Assembly (NCBI RefSeq): GCF_012932915.1
Contig: NZ_VCQU01000012.1
Location: 1-64,000 of the forward strand
Direction: 5' to 3'
Source of the DNA: Antrihabitans stalactiti
GTDB taxonomy: Bacteria > Actinomycetota > Actinomycetes > Mycobacteriales > Mycobacteriaceae
DNA length: 64,000 nt
The position numbers and the translations under genes are program-made. Positions 32,998 through 41,748 of the stretch are shown piece after piece (within the stretch, counting starts at the first letter, position 1; every line of letters starts with the position of its first letter). The notes under the pieces are model-generated. The model did no database searches and was not told where the DNA came from. It worked only from the letters and a program-made list of their open reading frames with translations.

Positions 32998-34761
32998 ATG
33001 AATGGTGTGGCGGACGAGGGCAACGATTGGGCGACGCTTGACGAGTTGCTGGGCGTCGAGGCCGTCGACGTGCCAGACGAGGGCATTGGACCGATCGCGT
33101 TTTACGGGCGATGCTCGACCGAAGATAACCAGGACCCGGAGACGTCACTCGGCTGGCAGCTCGGTAACGCCCGCAAGTTTGTCGAGCCGCTTGGCGGGAA
33201 GGTGGTCGCGGAGTTCTTCGATGTTGGGCAGTCTCGCTCCGTGCCGTGGGAGCGCCGAGACGAAGGACGAAGACTCCTCGCCGACCTGAAGAATCCAGAC
33301 CGCGGCTGGGACGCGCTGGTCGTCGGTGAAGGTACGAGATGTTGGTTCGGGAACCAGTTTTCGCTGATCGCGCCGAAGTTCGCTGCGTACGGAGTGGACC
33401 TGTGGGTTCCGGAACTCGGCGGCAAGTTCGACAACCGCAATCCATCGCACAAGATGTTGATGAGCGTGCTTGGCGGAATGAGCGAGTCCGAGCGGCAGCA
33501 TGTTCAGGCGCGGGTGCGTGCGGCAATGGACGCTCAAGTCGTAAACGAGGGACGACATCAGGGTGGTCGGGCGCCCTACGGTTATGTCGTCGTCGATGGA
33601 GGAACTCATCCGAATCCTCGCAAGGCGGCCGAAGGCTACAGGCTGCGTGTGTTGGCGATCGAGGACGCGTCTGCCGATGTCGTTCGGCGCATCTTTGCCG
33701 AGTACCTCGAAGGCAGCGGCGATCGTGCGATCGCCGAACTCTTGAACCGGGAGGGAATCCCGTGCCCGTCCGCGCGGAGGCCGGATCAGAACCGACATCG
33801 CCTCGCTGATGGATGGCAGCACACGTCAGTGCGCGCGATTCTCGAAAACCCGAGGTATACGGGGTACGCGATCTTCGGTAGGTGGACAAAGCACGAAGTG
33901 CTCCTTGATCCCGACGATGTCGCGGCCGGCCACGTCGTGAGGTTTCGCAAGTCGCCCAAGGAACGCATTGTTCGATCTCGAACGCCGGCACATCCGGCGA
34001 TCGTCACGGTACAAGAATTCACGGAAGCGCAGTTGCGCCGTCGTGCCCGTTCCGCCGGTGGAATGCGCGCGATGGCACAGCTCGATCGGGGCCGAAATAC
34101 GAACGCGGCTGGAAGAATCTACCTTCTGCGAGGCCTGGTCCGATGCGGTCTTTGCGACCGCAAGATGATCGCATCGCCGATTCGAGACGGCGTCTACTAC
34201 CGCTGCCGCGCCCGCGAGATCGTGCCGGGGTCGCCTCTCCTCGAGGGGCATCCGAGAACAGTCAACCTCCGTGAAGACCTGTTGGTCGAACCGCTAAACG
34301 CGTGGATCGCCGAGCTGTTCGGCCCGAGTAACCGCTCCCACACCATCGAGGCAATGCTGGGGTCGCAAGAGGTGACGCCCGCTGAATTACGACGCGAGCG
34401 AGTGAAGCAGCGCCTCGCGCAGGCCGAAGCGAAGCTAAATCGACATCAACGGGCTATCGAGGCTGGTGTCGATCCGGCAGCACTGGTCGATGCAATGAAT
34501 GGGGCTCAAGCGGATCGAGCATCTGCCCGGGCGGAACTCAATGCAATTAGCGAGACCCGGCAAGTTACAGCAGCGGACCTTGAAGCCATGATCGACTCGT
34601 TTGGTGACATCGCCGCCGTATTGAACAGCGCCGAACCCGAGGATCAGATGATGCTTTACCAGTCGCTGAATCTTCAACTGCGATACCTGGTCAACGAACG
34701 CGCGGTTCTCGTAACTTCTGAACCGCGTGTACTTAGCGTGCGTGTCCGAGGGGGGACTTGA
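32998..34761 (+). CDS. Large serine recombinase (site-specific integrase)
   Basis: A 587-residue recombinase. The N-terminal resolvase domain has the catalytic serine in FYGRCSTEDNQDPETSLGWQ, then FFDVGQSRS, and SHKMLMSVLGGMSESERQHVQARV with the long E helix. The recombinase domain follows (GRAPYGYVVVDG, IFAEYLEGSGDRAIAELLNREG, ILENPRYTGYAIFGRW), then the zinc ribbon (LVRCGLCDRKM...YYRCRA; the usual four-Cys set shows only three clear Cys) and a coiled coil (RRERVKQRLAQAEAKLNRHQ). The stop codon at 34759-34761 lies inside the tRNA-Leu gene on the opposite strand. Such an overlap marks integration at the tRNA 3' end. No other phage genes are present in the window. Confidence 0.93.
   Translation: MNGVADEGNDWATLDELLGVEAVDVPDEGIGPIAFYGRCSTEDNQDPETSLGWQLGNARKFVEPLGGKVVAEFFDVGQSRSVPWERRDEGRRLLADLKNPDRGWDALVVGEGTRCWFGNQFSLIAPKFAAYGVDLWVPELGGKFDNRNPSHKMLMSVLGGMSESERQHVQARVRAAMDAQVVNEGRHQGGRAPYGYVVVDGGTHPNPRKAAEGYRLRVLAIEDASADVVRRIFAEYLEGSGDRAIAELLNREGIPCPSARRPDQNRHRLADGWQHTSVRAILENPRYTGYAIFGRWTKHEVLLDPDDVAAGHVVRFRKSPKERIVRSRTPAHPAIVTVQEFTEAQLRRRARSAGGMRAMAQLDRGRNTNAAGRIYLLRGLVRCGLCDRKMIASPIRDGVYYRCRAREIVPGSPLLEGHPRTVNLREDLLVEPLNAWIAELFGPSNRSHTIEAMLGSQEVTPAELRRERVKQRLAQAEAKLNRHQRAIEAGVDPAALVDAMNGAQADRASARAELNAISETRQVTAADLEAMIDSFGDIAAVLNSAEPEDQMMLYQSLNLQLRYLVNERAVLVTSEPRVLSVRVRGGT
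34743..34761. other. Likely attachment site: recombinase 3' end overlapping tRNA-Leu 3' end
   Basis: The last 19 bp of the recombinase frame are also the acceptor stem and part of the T arm of tRNA-Leu(GAG). This is the expected att junction of an element integrated at a tRNA 3' end. The element would lie to the left. I could not find a convincing second copy of the tRNA end within the window; serine recombinases need only short identity. Confidence 0.5.
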
Positions 34762-34828
34762 ACCCCCACGCCCGTTAATAGGGCACTAGCACCTCAAGCT
34801 AGCGCGTCTGCCATTCCGCCACTCGGAC
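34743..34828 (-). tRNA. tRNA-Leu (GAG anticodon)
   Basis: An 86-nt type II tRNA on the minus strand. Acceptor stem GTCCGAG pairs with CTCGGAC, discriminator A at 34743. The anticodon arm CTAGC-TTGAGGT-GCTAG gives anticodon GAG (reads CUC). The variable arm is long (TGCCCTATTAACGGGCG), and the T arm is GGGGGTTCAAGTCCCCC. CCA is not encoded. The 3' end overlaps the serine recombinase gene. Confidence 0.95.
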
Positions 34829-34831
34829 AAT

Positions 34832-34849
34832 GCGCACTCGCGAGTGCGC
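34832..34849. repeat. Perfect 18-bp palindrome between tRNA-Leu and the M20 gene
   Basis: GCGCACTCGCGAGTGCGC, fully self-complementary, starting 3 bp upstream of the tRNA 5' end and 94 bp before the M20 peptidase start. It could be a dimeric operator for either gene or a transcript hairpin. Confidence 0.5.
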
Positions 34850-34942
34850 TCAGCAAGGCTATCTGATTTGCTCTCAGGCCCAAAATCGGCTGGTCAGAGC
34901 AGCCTTCCCCACCAATCCATCGCTGGGTGGTAGGAAAGTACG

Positions 34943-36271
34943 GTGTCGACATTCGCTGAAGATTCCGTGGTCGAGCTAGTCAGTCGTCTGATCCGTTTCG
35001 ACACGTCGAACACCGGCGAGCTGGAGACCACGAAGGGCGAGCGTGAGTGCGCCGAATGGGTTGCAGCGCAGCTGGAAGAGGTCGGCTACGAGACTGTCTA
35101 TGTCGAGTCCGGGGCACCTGGTCGCGGAAATGTGTTCGCCAGGCTGCCTGGCGCCGACTCGAGCCGCGGTGCGCTGCTGATCCACGGTCATCTCGACGTC
35201 GTACCGGCCGAGCCGGCGGACTGGAGCGTGCATCCCTTCTCTGGCGCGATCGAGGACGGATACGTCTGGGGCCGTGGCGCTATCGACATGAAAGACATGG
35301 TCGGTATGGCGCTCGCGCTGGCTCGGCAGTTCAAGGTCGAAGGGACCGTCCCGCCGCGCGAGTTGGTATTCGCGTTCCTCGCGGACGAAGAGGCTGGCGG
35401 CACCTACGGATCGCACTGGCTGGTCGACAACCGCCCGGACCTGTTCGAGGGCATCACCGAGGCAGTCGGGGAGGTCGGCGGCTTCTCGCTGACGGTGCCG
35501 CGCCCAGATGGTGGAGAACGGCGCCTGTATCTCGTCGAGACGGCCGAGAAGAGCCTCGCGTGGATGCGCCTGACCGCGAAAGCCCGTGCGGGCCATGGCT
35601 CCTTTCTGCACGAGGACAACGCGGTGACGCTGCTCGCCGAGGCGGTGGCCCGGCTCGGAAGGCATACGTTCCCCCTCGTGGTCTCAGATTCGGTAGCCGA
35701 GTTCCTCGCTGCGGTGGGGGAGGAGACGGGGTTGAACTTCGACCCTGGCTCGCCCGACCTGGACGGAACGCTTGCCAAGCTGGGCACGATCTCGCGGATC
35801 ATCGGAGCGACGCTGCGCGATACGGCGAACCCGACGATGCTGAAGGCCGGCTACAAGGCGAACGTCATCCCGCAGACCGCGCAGGCGGTAATCGATTGCC
35901 GCGTTGTGCCCGGTAGGCAGGCCGAGTTCGAGGCAGAAGTCGACCGGCTGATCGGGCCGGACATCGAACGTGAGTGGATCACCAAGCTCGATTCGTACGA
36001 GACGACCTTCGACGGGCATCTGGTCGACGCGATGAACGACGCGATCCTTGCCCACGATCCCGAAGCACGCACGGTCCCGTACATGCTGTCCGGCGGCACG
36101 GACGCGAAAGCCTTTGCTCGCCTGGGTATTCGGTGCTTCGGTTTCGCACCGCTGCGGTTGCCGCCCGACCTCGATTTCGTGTCGCTGTTCCACGGTGTCG
36201 ACGAGCGCGTTCCGGTCGATGCGTTGAAATTCGGTACGCGGGTACTCGAACATTTTCTCTTACACAGCTAA
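34943..36271 (+). CDS. M20-family metallopeptidase (Rv2141c-like)
   Basis: A 442-residue zinc peptidase/deacylase of the M20/M25/M40 family. Metal-site motifs in order: LLIHGHLDVVPAEP (His, Asp), WGRGAIDMKDM (bridging Asp), FAFLADEEAGGTYGS (general base Glu pair), GHGSFLHEDNAV, and near the C-terminus MLSGGTDAKAFARLGI with the later FHGVDERVPVD (last His ligand). The lid domain between is of normal size. GTG 34943 with AGGAAAG upstream. In M. tuberculosis the homologous gene lies next to the YbhB protein and pyrD, as here. Substrates are probably dipeptides or N-acyl amino acids; DapE activity should not be assumed. Confidence 0.9.
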   Translation: MSTFAEDSVVELVSRLIRFDTSNTGELETTKGERECAEWVAAQLEEVGYETVYVESGAPGRGNVFARLPGADSSRGALLIHGHLDVVPAEPADWSVHPFSGAIEDGYVWGRGAIDMKDMVGMALALARQFKVEGTVPPRELVFAFLADEEAGGTYGSHWLVDNRPDLFEGITEAVGEVGGFSLTVPRPDGGERRLYLVETAEKSLAWMRLTAKARAGHGSFLHEDNAVTLLAEAVARLGRHTFPLVVSDSVAEFLAAVGEETGLNFDPGSPDLDGTLAKLGTISRIIGATLRDTANPTMLKAGYKANVIPQTAQAVIDCRVVPGRQAEFEAEVDRLIGPDIEREWITKLDSYETTFDGHLVDAMNDAILAHDPEARTVPYMLSGGTDAKAFARLGIRCFGFAPLRLPPDLDFVSLFHGVDERVPVDALKFGTRVLEHFLLHS

Positions 36272-36292
36272 GCCCTAGAAAGGAATCACTGC

Positions 36293-36823
36293 ATGCCGTA
36301 CAACCCGTACGACGCCCTTCCGCAACTGCCGACCTTCGAGCTGACGTCCGAGGACGTCACCGATGGACAGCCCCTGCCGAACGACCAGGTCAGCGGGATC
36401 ATGGGAGCCGGCGGTCGCGATATCTCGCCACAGCTCTCCTGGTCCGGATTCCCGCCGGAGACAAAGAGTTTCGCGGTCACGATCTACGACCCCGACGCGC
36501 CGACCGCATCGGGCTTCTGGCACTGGGTGGTAGCGAACGTCCCAGGGTCGACGACGTCACTCCCGCGGGGAGCGGGCACCGACGCCTCACTGGGGTTGCC
36601 GCATGGAGCACTCACGTTGCGCAACGACGCGGGCCTGGACCGATACGTCGGCGCCGCGCCGCCGGCCGGGCACGGACCGCATCGCTACTTCATCGCAGTC
36701 CATGCCGTCGATGTCGCGTCTCTGGAGATCGATGAGAACGCGACACCGGCGTATCTCGGCTTCAATCTGTTCTCGCACGCGATCGCGCGGGCCTACATCG
36801 TCGGGACGTACGAACAGAACTAG
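36293..36823 (+). CDS. YbhB/YbcL (PEBP) family protein, Rv2140c/TB18.6-like
   Basis: A 176-residue phosphatidylethanolamine-binding-fold protein. Visible motifs are [44 protein letters not shown] (central DPDAP and GFWHW) and [16 protein letters not shown], the ligand-pocket segments of the family. No signal peptide. It begins 21 bp after the M20 stop with AAAGGA upstream, so both genes are likely one transcript, ended by the hairpin at 36833. The M. tuberculosis homologue is an abundant cytosolic protein; its physiological ligand is not settled. Confidence 0.92.
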   Translation: MPYNPYDALPQLPTFELTSEDVTDGQPLPNDQVSGIMGAGGRDISPQLSWSGFPPETKSFAVTIYDPDAPTASGFWHWVVANVPGSTTSLPRGAGTDASLGLPHGALTLRNDAGLDRYVGAAPPAGHGPHRYFIAVHAVDVASLEIDENATPAYLGFNLFSHAIARAYIVGTYEQN

Positions 36824-36832
36824 CCAGCACCG

Positions 36833-36878
36833 CTCGTGAGTCTTTTAGGAGTCCCTGGCCTCCTAAAAGACTCACGAG
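36833..36878. terminator. Perfect 19-bp hairpin, bidirectional terminator
   Basis: Arms CTCGTGAGTCTTTTAGGAG (36833-36851) and its exact complement (36860-36878) around an 8-base loop, between two convergent genes (stops at 36823 and 36886). The outer GTGAGTC/GACTCAC resembles the hairpins at 52557 and 59231. Confidence 0.85.
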
Positions 36879-36885
36879 GGGGGTG

Positions 36886-38718
36886 CTACTTGCTGAGGTC
36901 GACGACCTCGCCGCTGGCGGACTTGGCGTAGAGCGCCTCGATCTCGCTGGCGTACTTCTCGGCGATCGGCTTGCGACGCAGCTTCATCGTCGGGGTGAGT
37001 TCGTCGCCGCCCGGCTCCCAGGCGGTGTCGGAGATGATGAACCGCTTGACCTGCTCGACCCTGGCCAGCTTTTCGTTGCCTGCGCGAACGGCCTTCGCGA
37101 TGGCGTCTTTGATCTCCTGACGTGCAGCGATCGTCTTGATGTCGGCCTCGGGGATGCCGAGTGCCTTCGCCTGACCAGCTGCCGCGTCGGGGTCCAGTAC
37201 GACGATCGCGGCGATGTAGGGCTTGTTGTCACCGATCGCAACGACCGGACCGATCAGCGACGACGCCGACTTCATTGCGTTCTCGATGTTGGTGGGCGAC
37301 ATGTTCTTGCCCGACTCGTTGATGATCAGTTCTTTCTTGCGGTCGACGATCTTGACGTAGCCATCGGCATCGATCTCACCGATGTCGCCGGTATGCAGCC
37401 AGCCGTCGCGGATGTCTTCGGCCGTCTTCTCGGGCTGGTTGCGGTAGCCCTTCATGATGGTCGCACCGCTGAGCAGGATCTCGCCGTCGTCAGCCAGCTT
37501 CAGGTTGACGCCCTTGGCAGGCTTGCCGACCGTGCCGAACTTCAGGTCGTCGCGCAGGGTCATCGTCGACAGGCCGGTGCTCTCCGACATGCCCCAGACT
37601 TCCTGGACCACGATGCCGAGGCCGTAGAAGAACTCGAGCGTTTCCTTCGGGATGGCCGATGCACCGGAGAACGCGTAGCGAAGCTGGTCGAGACCGAGTG
37701 CTTCGCGGACCTTCGACAACACGAGCTTGTCGGCCAACGCGTGCTGCGCGTTGAGGATCGGGCTGACGCTCTTGCCTTCGATCTTCTTGGTGGCAACGTC
37801 GGTGGCGAGGCCGAGTGCCCAACCGCCGAGCTTCTGCTTGACCGGGCTCGGAGCAGCCGCGACCTTCGCTTCGATGCCTTGCTTGACCTTCTGCCACACG
37901 CGCGGCACACCGAAGAACACCGTGGGGCGAACGTCGGGCAGGGCGGCGGCGATCTCACGCGGGTCGGCCACCGTCGTGACCTGGATGCCGCGGGCGATGT
38001 TGGCGTAGGTGCTGGTCGCGCGGTCGGCGATGTGTGCCGAAGGAAGGTAGGACGCAACCCGGTCGTCGGAGTTGAGCTGCATGATCCCTTCCAAGCTGTC
38101 GAGAACGACGGCGAGGTTGCGATGCGTGGTTTCGACGCCCTTGGGCGGGCCTGTAGTGCCGGATGTGTAGATGAGGGTGCAGACGTCGTCGGGCTGGACT
38201 GCCTTCCACGACGCCTCGAAGTCGAAGCCTTCCGGTGCAGGCGTGGCTTCGAGCTCGGCGAGGGTGATCGTGCCCTCAGCCTGACCGCCGACAAGCACGA
38301 TGTGGTCGAGCGGAACGCCGGAGTTACGGATGCGGTCCAGGAAGGCCGGTTCGGTGATGACGACCCGGTTGCCTGCATTGCTGAACAGGTACTGGATCTG
38401 ATCTGCGGTGTAGGTGTTGTAGATCGAGAACGGCGTCGCGCCCAGATGCAGAGCTGCCGTATCGACCAGGTGGAATTCGGGACGGTTGGTCAACATGATG
38501 CCGACCGTGTCGCCGTGGGACACACCGAGTGCAGCGAGGCCGCCCGCCAGCTTCTCGACGCGCTCGGCGTACTCCTTCCAGGTGATCGTCTGGGTGTCAC
38601 CCACGGTCCGAAGCGCGACTGCATCCGGCCGGAGCTTGATCGTCTCTTGGAAGGCTTGCGTCAGCGTCGTGACGTTGGCGCCAGATTCGTGTTTGAACGA
38701 GTTCTCTGTCATGTCCAT
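36886..38718 (-). CDS. Long-chain acyl-CoA synthetase (FadD15-type)
   Basis: A 610-residue AMP-forming ligase. Motifs in order: P-loop TLIYTSGTTGPPKGVETTHRN, SYLPSAHIADRATSTYANI, FGVPRVWQKVKQGIEAKV (long-chain linker region), SGASAIPKETLEFFYGLGI, the A5 element VWGMSESTGLSTM, DGWLHTGDIGEIDADGYVKIVDRKKELIIN with the hinge, and a C-terminal TPTMKLRRKPIAEKY carrying the catalytic Lys. The long insertion before A5 is typical of long-chain and very-long-chain enzymes. ATG 38712 (MTENS) is as likely a start as GTG/ATG 38718. Convergent with ybhB across the hairpin. It activates fatty acids as CoA thioesters; chain length is not readable. Confidence 0.92.
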   Translation of the reverse strand: MDMTENSFKHESGANVTTLTQAFQETIKLRPDAVALRTVGDTQTITWKEYAERVEKLAGGLAALGVSHGDTVGIMLTNRPEFHLVDTAALHLGATPFSIYNTYTADQIQYLFSNAGNRVVITEPAFLDRIRNSGVPLDHIVLVGGQAEGTITLAELEATPAPEGFDFEASWKAVQPDDVCTLIYTSGTTGPPKGVETTHRNLAVVLDSLEGIMQLNSDDRVASYLPSAHIADRATSTYANIARGIQVTTVADPREIAAALPDVRPTVFFGVPRVWQKVKQGIEAKVAAAPSPVKQKLGGWALGLATDVATKKIEGKSVSPILNAQHALADKLVLSKVREALGLDQLRYAFSGASAIPKETLEFFYGLGIVVQEVWGMSESTGLSTMTLRDDLKFGTVGKPAKGVNLKLADDGEILLSGATIMKGYRNQPEKTAEDIRDGWLHTGDIGEIDADGYVKIVDRKKELIINESGKNMSPTNIENAMKSASSLIGPVVAIGDNKPYIAAIVVLDPDAAAGQAKALGIPEADIKTIAARQEIKDAIAKAVRAGNEKLARVEQVKRFIISDTAWEPGGDELTPTMKLRRKPIAEKYASEIEALYAKSASGEVVDLSK

Positions 38719-38882
38719 CCGGTGTGTAGTGCCCGGACGACGGGATCACCGCCGGGCGTCGATAGGCAAGCGGCAGTGCGCGTCGACATATGACGCCGAT
38801 CACGTTCTACCGGCGATCGCAAGCTATCACACCCGCAGATTTCCGCTATGTCCGTTTCTGGCCTTACCGGAAAGTAAGTTTT

Positions 38883-39956
38883 CTATTGCGATCGCGCGTG
38901 TGCGCCGACCGCTTCGCCGACCGAGTTGTAGCCCGCTTCACGTACCTTTTTTGCCAGGCCACGGTGGATGCGACGCATCCAGAATGGACCGCCGTAAATG
39001 AAGCCCGTGTAGCCCTGCAAGAGGTCTGCACCTGCGAGGATGCGTTCCCAAGCCTGGTCGACAGTGTCGATTCCACCGACCGAGATCAGTGCGATCTTGC
39101 CTCCGACGCGGTCGTAGAGCCGACGCAGGACCTCGAGCGACCGAGCGGCGACGGGAGCACCGGACACACCACCGGGACCGATTTCTTCGATGAGGTCCAT
39201 GCCGGTCTGCAGACCGTCGCGTCGAATGGTCGTATTGGTCGCCACGATGCCCGCCAAACCGAGTTCGACCGCGAGGTCGGCGATCGCATCGACATCCTCA
39301 TCGGACAGGTCCGGGGCGATCTTCACCAGCACCGGTACCTGCACGGTATCCAGGACCGCTTGCAGGAGTGGCCGCAGCGAATCCACTGCCTGTAGATCCC
39401 GCAGGCCGGGCGTATTGGGCGAACTCACGTTCACGACGACGAAATCGGCCAACGGACCGAGCAGTTTCGCGCTCTCCCGGTAGTCGGCGGGCGCATCCTC
39501 AGCGGCGACGACCTTCGTCTTGCCGATATTCGCCCCGATCGGAATCCCGATCCGGCGCTGCCGCAGGTGATTGGCCGCATTGCCGGCGCCGTGGTTGTTG
39601 AACCCCATTCGGTTGATCAGGGCGTGGTCGGCGGGAAGCCGAAAGAGTCGTGGTGACGGATTGCCCGGCTGGGGCTGCGCGGTGACCGTTCCGATCTCGG
39701 CGTAGCCGAAACCCAAGGGTCCCCAGGCGTCTACTCCGGAAGCGTCCTTGTCGAACCCGGCGGCGAGACCGAGCGGCGCGGGGAAATCCACGCCGAACAC
39801 GCGATTGTGCAACGCAGGGTCGTCGACGACGAAGATCTTCGTCAGCAGCGCGCGGAGGGGACGAATCCGAGTCGCCAGCCGCATCGTGGCGAAGGCGAGG
39901 TGATGGATGCGCTCGGGTGGGACGAAGAACATCAGACGCAGCAAAAGGCCGTACAC
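38883..39956 (-). CDS. pyrD: Dihydroorotate dehydrogenase (quinone), class 2
   Basis: A 357-residue membrane-associated pyrimidine enzyme oxidising dihydroorotate to orotate with quinone. The N-terminal helix ([21 protein letters not shown]) is the class 2 membrane tunnel. Then [83 protein letters not shown] with the catalytic Ser of class 2, [14 protein letters not shown], and [20 protein letters not shown] and [25 protein letters not shown] for FMN phosphate. Start GTG 39956 with GAGGTGA upstream, inside the end of the DUF5703 gene. Third gene of the lipoprotein-DUF5703-pyrD operon. Confidence 0.96.
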   Translation of the reverse strand: MYGLLLRLMFFVPPERIHHLAFATMRLATRIRPLRALLTKIFVVDDPALHNRVFGVDFPAPLGLAAGFDKDASGVDAWGPLGFGYAEIGTVTAQPQPGNPSPRLFRLPADHALINRMGFNNHGAGNAANHLRQRRIGIPIGANIGKTKVVAAEDAPADYRESAKLLGPLADFVVVNVSSPNTPGLRDLQAVDSLRPLLQAVLDTVQVPVLVKIAPDLSDEDVDAIADLAVELGLAGIVATNTTIRRDGLQTGMDLIEEIGPGGVSGAPVAARSLEVLRRLYDRVGGKIALISVGGIDTVDQAWERILAGADLLQGYTGFIYGGPFWMRRIHRGLAKKVREAGYNSVGEAVGAHARSQ

Positions 39957-39970
39957 GCGGTCAATTCACC

Positions 39971-40216
39971 TCATATCCCTGGATCGGGGGTTGGTAGTGG
40001 GGGTTTGCGGCGTTTGAGCAGGATTCGTCGGCTGCCGTCGCGGTAGAGCCGGACTCGGGAAAGCTCCCACCCGCCGAACTCCGCTTGGATCGCCAGGCGC
40101 ATGGTCGCGCTTACGCGCGTGACGTCCGGTGGGAGCTTGAGCGGGAAGTACTCGTAATCGTCGCGCTCCGCGATCGCGACCTGCCAGCTGGGCGGAAGGC
40201 TGCTTGCACTGGGCAC
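39971..40216 (-). CDS. DUF5703 family protein (Rv2137c-like)
   Basis: An 81-residue protein: WQVAIAERDDYEYFPLKLPPDVTRVSATMRLAIQAEFGGWELSRVRLYRDGSRRILLKRRKP. The body matches the DUF5703 pattern of actinobacteria, always near pyrD. Its GTG start abuts the stop codon of the upstream lipoprotein gene (TGAGTG), so translation is probably coupled. Function unknown. Confidence 0.85.
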   Translation of the reverse strand: MPSASSLPPSWQVAIAERDDYEYFPLKLPPDVTRVSATMRLAIQAEFGGWELSRVRLYRDGSRRILLKRRKPPLPTPDPGI

Positions 40217-41200
40217 TCATCCACCTCCGATCCTCTGCAATCCGTCCCCGGTTGCCGATCCGACGAACAACGTGCCGGTGGACTGGTCTACGGCCACCGA
40301 GTTCGGCTGCCGCACTGTCGGATACCGCTTCACCTCGACCGGTATGCCCGTCGACAGCTCGTATCCGACGACTTCGTTGGAGCCCGTCAACGTCACCCAG
40401 GCGATTTCTGCGCGGTCGTCGTAAGTGACAGCGTAGGGCGACGAGCCTACCGGGTAACGCTGCCGGAGGACGAGTGGAGCGGAAGTGAATACGAGCAGCT
40501 CACCGCCCGTGGTGTCGGTGACGAGGATGCGCCCGAAGTGATCGGTCGCGAGGTTGGTTGCGCCGTCGCCGGCGCGCAATGCCAGTCCGGTCTGGCGGTC
40601 GTCGAGGTCCAGGTCGGTCAGCGATGTTTGGCGACGGTCCAAGGCGCTCAGCGAATCGCCGGTCACGGCCAGCGCATCGACCGAGACCAATCCCGTAATC
40701 GATTGCGTGGAGCCGGTATTGGGGTCGAGGATCGACGTCTTGCCATCGGCGAAGCCGACCGCGAGACGATCGTCGCCCAACCGCGCGACCGTCTGCGGCT
40801 TGCCATCGACCGCGACCGTGGTGGTGGCGCCCGTCTTCGCATTTACCCGGATCACGGCGTTGTCGACAGTCACGAGCACCTCGCCGGGTTTTCCCGCGGC
40901 GATGTTCAAGGCGCCTGCCACATCGACTGCCCGCGGTGGCCCGGTGGAATCCACCAGCAGAACGGTGCCGTCCCCCGTGAGAACTGCGAGGACGCCTGTC
41001 GATGTGTCGTTCACCATAGCGGCGACCGACACTCCGAGCTGCTGTACCGACCCTGCCGGTGGTGTGCTCGTCGCTGGAGACTGCGCGGCGACGGCCGCAG
41101 GAATCGTCGGCAGATCGTCGCTCTTGGACTCCGACGAACAGCCCGCCACCAGCAGCGATGCCGAAACTGCGAGCACGGCGACCGTGCGCGACACCCGCAT
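40217..41200 (-). CDS. YncE-like beta-propeller lipoprotein (LppL-like)
   Basis: A 327-residue lipoprotein. Signal peptide RVSRTVAVLAVSASLLVAGC with lipobox VAGC, a Ser/Asp-rich tether, then WD40/YVTN-type propeller repeats (VLAVLTGDGTVLLVDSTGPP, RLGDDRLAVGFADGKTSILDPNTG, ATDHFGRILVTDTTGGELLVFT, WVTLTGSNEVVGYELSTGIPVEV, VAVDQSTGTLFVGSATGDGL). ATG 41200 is preferred over 41224 because the n-region is then normal. In M. tuberculosis lppL (Rv2138) lies beside Rv2137c and pyrD, the same set. Role unknown; first gene of the pyrD operon. Confidence 0.88.
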   Translation of the reverse strand: MRVSRTVAVLAVSASLLVAGCSSESKSDDLPTIPAAVAAQSPATSTPPAGSVQQLGVSVAAMVNDTSTGVLAVLTGDGTVLLVDSTGPPRAVDVAGALNIAAGKPGEVLVTVDNAVIRVNAKTGATTTVAVDGKPQTVARLGDDRLAVGFADGKTSILDPNTGSTQSITGLVSVDALAVTGDSLSALDRRQTSLTDLDLDDRQTGLALRAGDGATNLATDHFGRILVTDTTGGELLVFTSAPLVLRQRYPVGSSPYAVTYDDRAEIAWVTLTGSNEVVGYELSTGIPVEVKRYPTVRQPNSVAVDQSTGTLFVGSATGDGLQRIGGG

Positions 41201-41365
41201 CTTCGACTTCGCCCTCCTCGACATTTTGATGGCTCTATCTGACCATGCCCGTCAGCCGCCGCAGAGCAGGGGTGATGCGAAAACCTGCACGCGATCGTTT
41301 CGATCGGGGTTACGGTGGTCGGCGATCGAAGTTTCGAAATTGCGCCAGACGGTCGAGGAGATCCT

Positions 41366-41722
41366 TTGGATATCGATGCAGCGCCCAGTTTCACCGTCGA
41401 GGACATTTCGGTCGGTCCATTCGCGCACGGATTCGGCCGTAGCGCCGATGGCAGGCCGTATGCCTTCCGGGTACTCCGTCGCACGCTGCACGTCGAGGTA
41501 TACCGCGACGATCTCGACCACACGGTGCCGGACCAGGAAGACATCGTCGCTCTCGCCGAAGCATCGGTCACCGATATCGACCTCGACGACGAGCGCAGTA
41601 TCACCGCGATGGTGCGTGATCTTGTTGCAGCGGCCGAGCCTGTCGAACGCGAGGTTGTCAGCGAATCGACCACGGTACGGGCCTTCTTGAGCCGCATCAG
41701 TTCGGTTATCGACGCGATCTAG
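41366..41722 (+). CDS. Conserved hypothetical protein
   Basis: A 118-residue protein starting at TTG 41366 with GAGGAG five bases upstream. Sequence: DIDAAPSFTVEDISVGPFAH, GRPYAFRVLRRTLHVEVYRDDL, VALAEASVTDIDLDDERSITAMVRDLVAAAEPVE and a terminal helix TVRAFLSRISSVIDAI. Mixed alpha/beta and soluble; no named domain recognised. It is followed 26 bp later by the MTB12-like lipoprotein, and the gene pair then runs into the MMPL transporter, suggesting an operon. Divergent from lppL. Confidence 0.65.
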   Translation: MDIDAAPSFTVEDISVGPFAHGFGRSADGRPYAFRVLRRTLHVEVYRDDLDHTVPDQEDIVALAEASVTDIDLDDERSITAMVRDLVAAAEPVEREVVSESTTVRAFLSRISSVIDAI

Positions 41723-41748
41723 GCCACTATGGTCGGGTGCAGCATGTG

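Noticed and set aside
36883-38793. 636-residue plus-strand frame opposite the acyl-CoA synthetase gene
   Set aside because: Antisense shadow: the minus strand carries every AMP-ligase motif and the plus frame has none.
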